From: Chthonomonadales bacterium
GTDB taxonomy: Bacteria > Armatimonadota > Chthonomonadetes > Chthonomonadales > CAJBBX01
DNA: 36,247 bases
Direction of reading: 5' to 3'
NCBI GenBank assembly: GCA_012517255.1
Contig: JAAYVH010000298.1
Coordinates: 1-36,247 of the forward strand
Under the pieces are notes generated by a model. It was not told the DNA's origin. It worked only from the letters and a program-made list of their open reading frames with translations, and searched no databases. This document shows positions 33,577 through 36,247 of the stretch, one piece after another. The stretch's first letter is position 1. Each line of letters opens with the position of its first letter. A program made the translations under genes and the position numbers.

Positions 33577-34455
33577 ATGCTGAAGCACTTCAGGGAGCTT
33601 GACCGCATTCTGCGCGGCGATGCAACGCGCATCACGGCGCTTCGGCGCGGGACCATCGAGACGCCCGTCGGAGGACTGGCGCTGATCAGCGTTGTGCTCG
33701 GGATGCTGTACGGGCTGTGCGCCGCGTGCTTTGCCCTGTTCAAGCCCGGCGGCCCGTCCTACATGCAGGTTGTCGCCAGCATGGTGAAGGTGCCCATGCT
33801 GTTCTATCTCACGCTGGTGGTCACGCTGCCGTCGCTCTATGTGTTCAACGCGCTGGTGGGCTCGCGGCTCACCTTTCAGTCCGTCTTGCGGCTGCTTGTG
33901 GCGGCGATGGCGGTGCTGCTGGCTGTCCTGGCCTCGCTGGGACCCATCGTGGCGTTCTTCTCGGTCAGCAGCACGAGCTATGCCTTCATGCTCCTCTTCA
34001 ATGTTGCGGTGTGCGGAGTGGCTGGAGCGCTCGGCATGAAGTTCCTCCTGCAGACTCTGCACCGGCTGAGCATCGCTCGATCGGAAGACGCATCCGGTGA
34101 GGCCGAGCTGCCGGATGAGCCGGACTTCGACCTTGGGCCGCGTGTCGTGGCAGAACCAGCACAGGTCGCGCAGGCCGCGGAACCGCAGGCTTCTGCGCCT
34201 GCGCCATGGCCGCCGGTATGGAAGTCGGTCGGCCAGACGGGAGCCCTGACGCCCGTCAAGGGCCGGAAGCCCGGCAGCGAGACCGTGTCGGTGTTCCGCA
34301 CGTGGGTCATCGTGTTCGGGCTCGTGGGGATGCAGATGTCCTGGGTTCTGCGCCCGATCATCGGCGCACCGCATCTTCCGTTCGCGTGGTTTCGCCCGCG
34401 CGAGTCGAGCTTCTTCGAGGCCGTTCTGAACGCGCTCTACCGCTTGCTGGGATAG
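33577..34455 (+). CDS. Polytopic membrane protein ('actin-binding WH2' annotation type), paralog A
   Basis: The 292-residue protein has about five to six transmembrane segments: about 33-55, 66-90, 105-130 and 135-155, plus one near 235-255. A long Pro/Ala-rich cytosolic-type loop (about 165-225) interrupts them. It begins HFRELDRILRGDATRITALRRG and ends MQMSWVLRPIIGAP, FRPRESSFFEAV. Similar proteins are often labelled actin-binding WH2 proteins in bacterial genomes; I regard that label as doubtful and the function as unknown. The ATG at 33577 is 7 bases after GGGGAGG. It is the first of three tightly packed genes and is paralogous to the next one. Confidence 0.78.
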   Translation: MLKHFRELDRILRGDATRITALRRGTIETPVGGLALISVVLGMLYGLCAACFALFKPGGPSYMQVVASMVKVPMLFYLTLVVTLPSLYVFNALVGSRLTFQSVLRLLVAAMAVLLAVLASLGPIVAFFSVSSTSYAFMLLFNVAVCGVAGALGMKFLLQTLHRLSIARSEDASGEAELPDEPDFDLGPRVVAEPAQVAQAAEPQASAPAPWPPVWKSVGQTGALTPVKGRKPGSETVSVFRTWVIVFGLVGMQMSWVLRPIIGAPHLPFAWFRPRESSFFEAVLNALYRLLG

Positions 34456-34461
34456 GCTTGC

Positions 34462-35142
34462 ATGGCCAGCCTGCTGACGACCGCCGATCGGCTTCTGCGC
34501 GGGATGGACGTCCGCGACGGAGAAGCTCGGCCGCAGCGCTCATGGTCAGCCACGCTCCTGTGCCTCTGCGCTTTCGGCATGCTCTATGGCGCCATGATGG
34601 GCACCTTCACGGGCATGGCGCCCGGGCGGTGGATGCAGATGGTCTACTCGGCGATTAAGGTGCCGTTGCTCCTGCTTGCCACCTTTGCGATCAGTCTGCC
34701 GAGCTTCTGCGTGCTTACTACGCTCCTTGGCCTGCGGCGCGATCTCGGGCGCGCAGTGGGGGCTATCGTGTCATCGCAGGCGGTCCTGACGGTGGTGCTG
34801 GCGTCGCTAGCGCCCGTGACGCTGCTCTGGTACGTCTCATCGCCGCGCTACGAGGGCGCGATCCTGTTCAACGCGGTGATGTTCGGCATCGCGGCCATGG
34901 GAGCGCAGAGGGCGCTCCATCGTTCGTATGCCCCGCTCATCGCGTCCGACCGTCGGCATCGCAGCCTCCTGCGCGTGTGGTTGGCGACCTACGCCTTTGT
35001 GGGCGTGCAGATGGGCTGGCTGCTGCGTCCGTTCATCGGCGCGCCTCAGCATCCTCCGTCGCTCATTCGCGAGGGTGCGTGGGACAACGCCTACGAGATC
35101 GTGGCGCGCATGGCATGGCGGTTTCTGACAGGCACCGAATGA
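34462..35142 (+). CDS. Polytopic membrane protein, paralog B
   Basis: The 226-residue protein matches paralog A in layout: an N-terminal ADRLLRGMD, the same order of membrane segments (GMLYGAMMGTF, IKVPLLLLATFAISLPSFCVL, LASLAPVTLLWYVSS) and the closing VQMGWLLRPFIGAP. The Pro-rich loop of paralog A is missing, which explains the shorter length. It starts 6 bases after the paralog A stop and overlaps the next gene by 4 bases (ATGA), so the three are one operon. Two unequal copies in tandem suggest a heteromeric membrane complex, but this is inference. Confidence 0.75.
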   Translation: MASLLTTADRLLRGMDVRDGEARPQRSWSATLLCLCAFGMLYGAMMGTFTGMAPGRWMQMVYSAIKVPLLLLATFAISLPSFCVLTTLLGLRRDLGRAVGAIVSSQAVLTVVLASLAPVTLLWYVSSPRYEGAILFNAVMFGIAAMGAQRALHRSYAPLIASDRRHRSLLRVWLATYAFVGVQMGWLLRPFIGAPQHPPSLIREGAWDNAYEIVARMAWRFLTGTE

Positions 35143-35903
35143 CCGAACGAGATGCACATGCGCTGGCGCGGCTGGCCGCTGAGACCCGGGCGGAGGCACG
35201 GCGCTCCGTGGTTCGGATCTACGTCGCCGGGGCTCTGTGGATCGTAGCCGTGGCCGGAGTTGTGGCCGCGTCGGCCGGTGTGACTCAGGCTGTATGGTTC
35301 GCGTTTCCGTCGGCGGTTCTGGCCAGCGTGGTGAGCAGCATGGCTCGATCGCCGGTGCTGCGTCAGCTCCAGTCGCACGGCGGCGAGCATGCGCTGCCGA
35401 TCATCGCTGACCACATCGAAGACCTCGCAGCCAGTCATCGCCAGCGAGCTCTCAGCGTGCTTCGGCGCCTGCTTCCGACGATGCTCGAGCCCGACGCTCC
35501 GGTCCTCACGGATACGCAATGGGATGGTTTGGCCTGGGTTCTGCGCACGGCGGACGTCGAGCGTGAAGCCGATGTCATTGTTGTCCTGCTCAATGTGATG
35601 GCTGCGAAGGCGCCGACCCGGCTGGTATCGGCCGTGGAGCAACATGCGATGGGTCCCGCCCCTACGTTGCCGGAGACGCGTGTGCGCATCGCGGCGAGGG
35701 CCGCGCTTGGTGCATTGGCCGAGCGCGCGCGAGATGAGCGAGCTGCGCACATCCTGGTTCGTCCGGCTGAGCCACTGCCAGACCCGAACCTCAGCCTCCT
35801 GCGACCTGCCGACGGTGTCCCCGGCGCCGATGAGACGCTGCTCGTCAGACCCGTGGACGAGGCTCAGGCTCCCCCGAAGGACACCGACGCCGACCGCCCT
35901 TAG
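35139..35903 (+). CDS. Membrane protein of unknown function, third gene of the operon
   Basis: The 254-residue protein has two transmembrane segments (about 27-46 and 50-65). A cytosolic helical region of HEAT-like or general alpha-helical character follows (HALPIIADHIEDLAASHRQR, VLRRLLPTML, VVLLNVMAAKAP), and then a Pro/Asp-rich tail. The ATG at 35139 overlaps the stop of paralog B (ATGA). No family was recognised. The helical region could be a docking surface for the two channel-like partners. It ends about 50 bases before a repeat copy and an insertion sequence. Confidence 0.72.
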   Translation: MTERDAHALARLAAETRAEARRSVVRIYVAGALWIVAVAGVVAASAGVTQAVWFAFPSAVLASVVSSMARSPVLRQLQSHGGEHALPIIADHIEDLAASHRQRALSVLRRLLPTMLEPDAPVLTDTQWDGLAWVLRTADVEREADVIVVLLNVMAAKAPTRLVSAVEQHAMGPAPTLPETRVRIAARAALGALAERARDERAAHILVRPAEPLPDPNLSLLRPADGVPGADETLLVRPVDEAQAPPKDTDADRP

Positions 35904-35950
35904 CGGCTGGTCGGAGCCGCGACGCTGCCCAACCATGCGCCCAGGCCCCG

Positions 35951-36009
35951 GTCGGTGTGTAAGAAAGCGCTGAGAGCTTTGTTAGGAGCGAAGCGAAGCA
36001 ATCCCGAAG
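35951..36009. repeat. Remote copy of the 59-bp unit and the GAAGCGAAGC arm
   Basis: Bases 35951-35985 resemble the 3' half of the tandem unit at 841-958 (GTAAGAAAGCGCTGAGAGCTTTGTTAG against TCAGAAAGCGTAGAGAGCTTTCTTAG). They are followed at 35986-36009 by GGAGCGAAGCGAAGCAATCC, the same arm that follows the tandem unit at 959. The AGAAAGC/GCTTT hairpin is partly kept. This shows that the unit and arm travel together. Confidence 0.7.
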
Positions 36010-36015
36010 GCTAGG

Positions 36016-36247
36016 TGTGTTGGACCAACAGGTTGGGTAATGAGAGGCTGACCTTGGATATGCTGTAGTCGACAGACAAAACAGTCCAAGGAGCCCCTCG
36101 ATCATGAGTGTACATCGGAATGCTGCACTGAGTCTCGTTAAGCGCCGCGAGTTGGTCGACTTTGTTGCGGCAGGCGCGACGTTGAAGGCGGCCGCGGCCG
36201 CCTTCAACGTCGGCGGCAATACGGTTCGACGGTGGTGGCGGCGGTAC
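36016..36247 (+). mobile_element. IS481-family insertion sequence, left part only
   Basis: The left end reads TGTGTTGGACCAACAGGTTG (36016-36035), in the style of IS481-family terminal inverted repeats with a TGT tip and the GGTTGGGTAA inner block. A transposase start lies about 70 bases further in. The element continues beyond the window. It inserted immediately after a repeat copy; the bases before the tip (GGCTAG) may include the target duplication, but the right end is needed to tell. Confidence 0.8.
36104..36247 (+). CDS. IS481-family transposase, N-terminal fragment cut by the window edge
   Basis: The ATG at 36104 opens a frame of 48 codons that runs off the window: MSVHRNAALSLVKRREL, VDFVAAGATLKAAAAAFNVG and GNTVRRWWRRY. 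This is the N-terminal helix-turn-helix typical of IS481 transposases (consensus of the type M-x-x-H-K-N-A-x-L-T-P-x-x-R). The rve catalytic DDE domain would lie outside. AAGGAG precedes the start at about 36088-36093. Confidence 0.88.
   Translation, partial: MSVHRNAALSLVKRRELVDFVAAGATLKAAAAAFNVGGNTVRRWWRRY

Noticed and set aside
36061-36247. Minus-strand open frame across the insertion sequence end
   Set aside because: It is the shadow of the IS481-type transposase start, which has the better match and a ribosome binding site on the plus strand.

Overview
This is a high-GC bacterial window of about 36 kb whose gene mix suggests an uncultivated heterotroph of the Armatimonadota or Planctomycetota kind. 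The grounds are several unusual secreted carbohydrate-active proteins (DUF4838-type, GH71/GH99-like, GxGYxYP), a UroD-type methyltransferase, an orphan Tat-exported solute-binding protein and a pair of 'actin-binding WH2'-type membrane proteins. The taxonomic guess is inference; no rRNA or tRNA gene was found.

Layout. Positions 1-1369 carry no convincing gene and are packed with nested interspersed repeats (GC-rich hairpins, long inverted repeats, a 59-bp tandem duplication). Relatives of these repeats recur at about 21090-21260 and 35951-36009. Positions 1370-12502 are mainly housekeeping: pheA diverges from accD-accA, a TlpA-like thioredoxin faces accA, and then come alaS, a membrane-anchored Ig-like protein, gpmI and a PepC-like peptidase. 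accA is broken by an in-frame TAG and has lost a normally invariant loop. Positions 12581-20967, all on the minus strand, hold an RNHCP zinc-ribbon protein, a gene remnant, two secreted glycosidase-like proteins and, at the head of that group, a 1140-residue fusion of a ClpB/ClpA-type double AAA+ ATPase to a release-factor-2-like module with no GGQ domain. Positions 21377-23705 hold a secreted metallophosphatase coupled to a cysteine phosphatase. Positions 23730-28387 hold an O-methyltransferase/UroD-like pair divergent from a secreted GxGYxYP protein that has a good sigma70-type promoter. Positions 28388-33451 hold a truncated RCC1-repeat lipoprotein with an 11-bp-phased repeat array in its leader, the solute-binding protein, an acetyl-xylan-esterase-like hydrolase and a secreted glycosidase-like protein. 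Positions 33577-35903 are a three-gene membrane-protein operon. The window closes on a repeat copy followed by the left end of an IS481-family element.

The strongest candidate for something undescribed is the AAA+/RF2-like fusion at 17545-20967. It keeps the ribosome-binding parts of a class I release factor, lacks the peptidyl-tRNA hydrolysis domain and carries selectively altered ATPase and pore-loop motifs. A ribosome-directed, non-hydrolytic remodelling role is a testable inference. The secreted genes form a scattered polysaccharide-utilisation set without transporter permeases or a recognisable local regulator.
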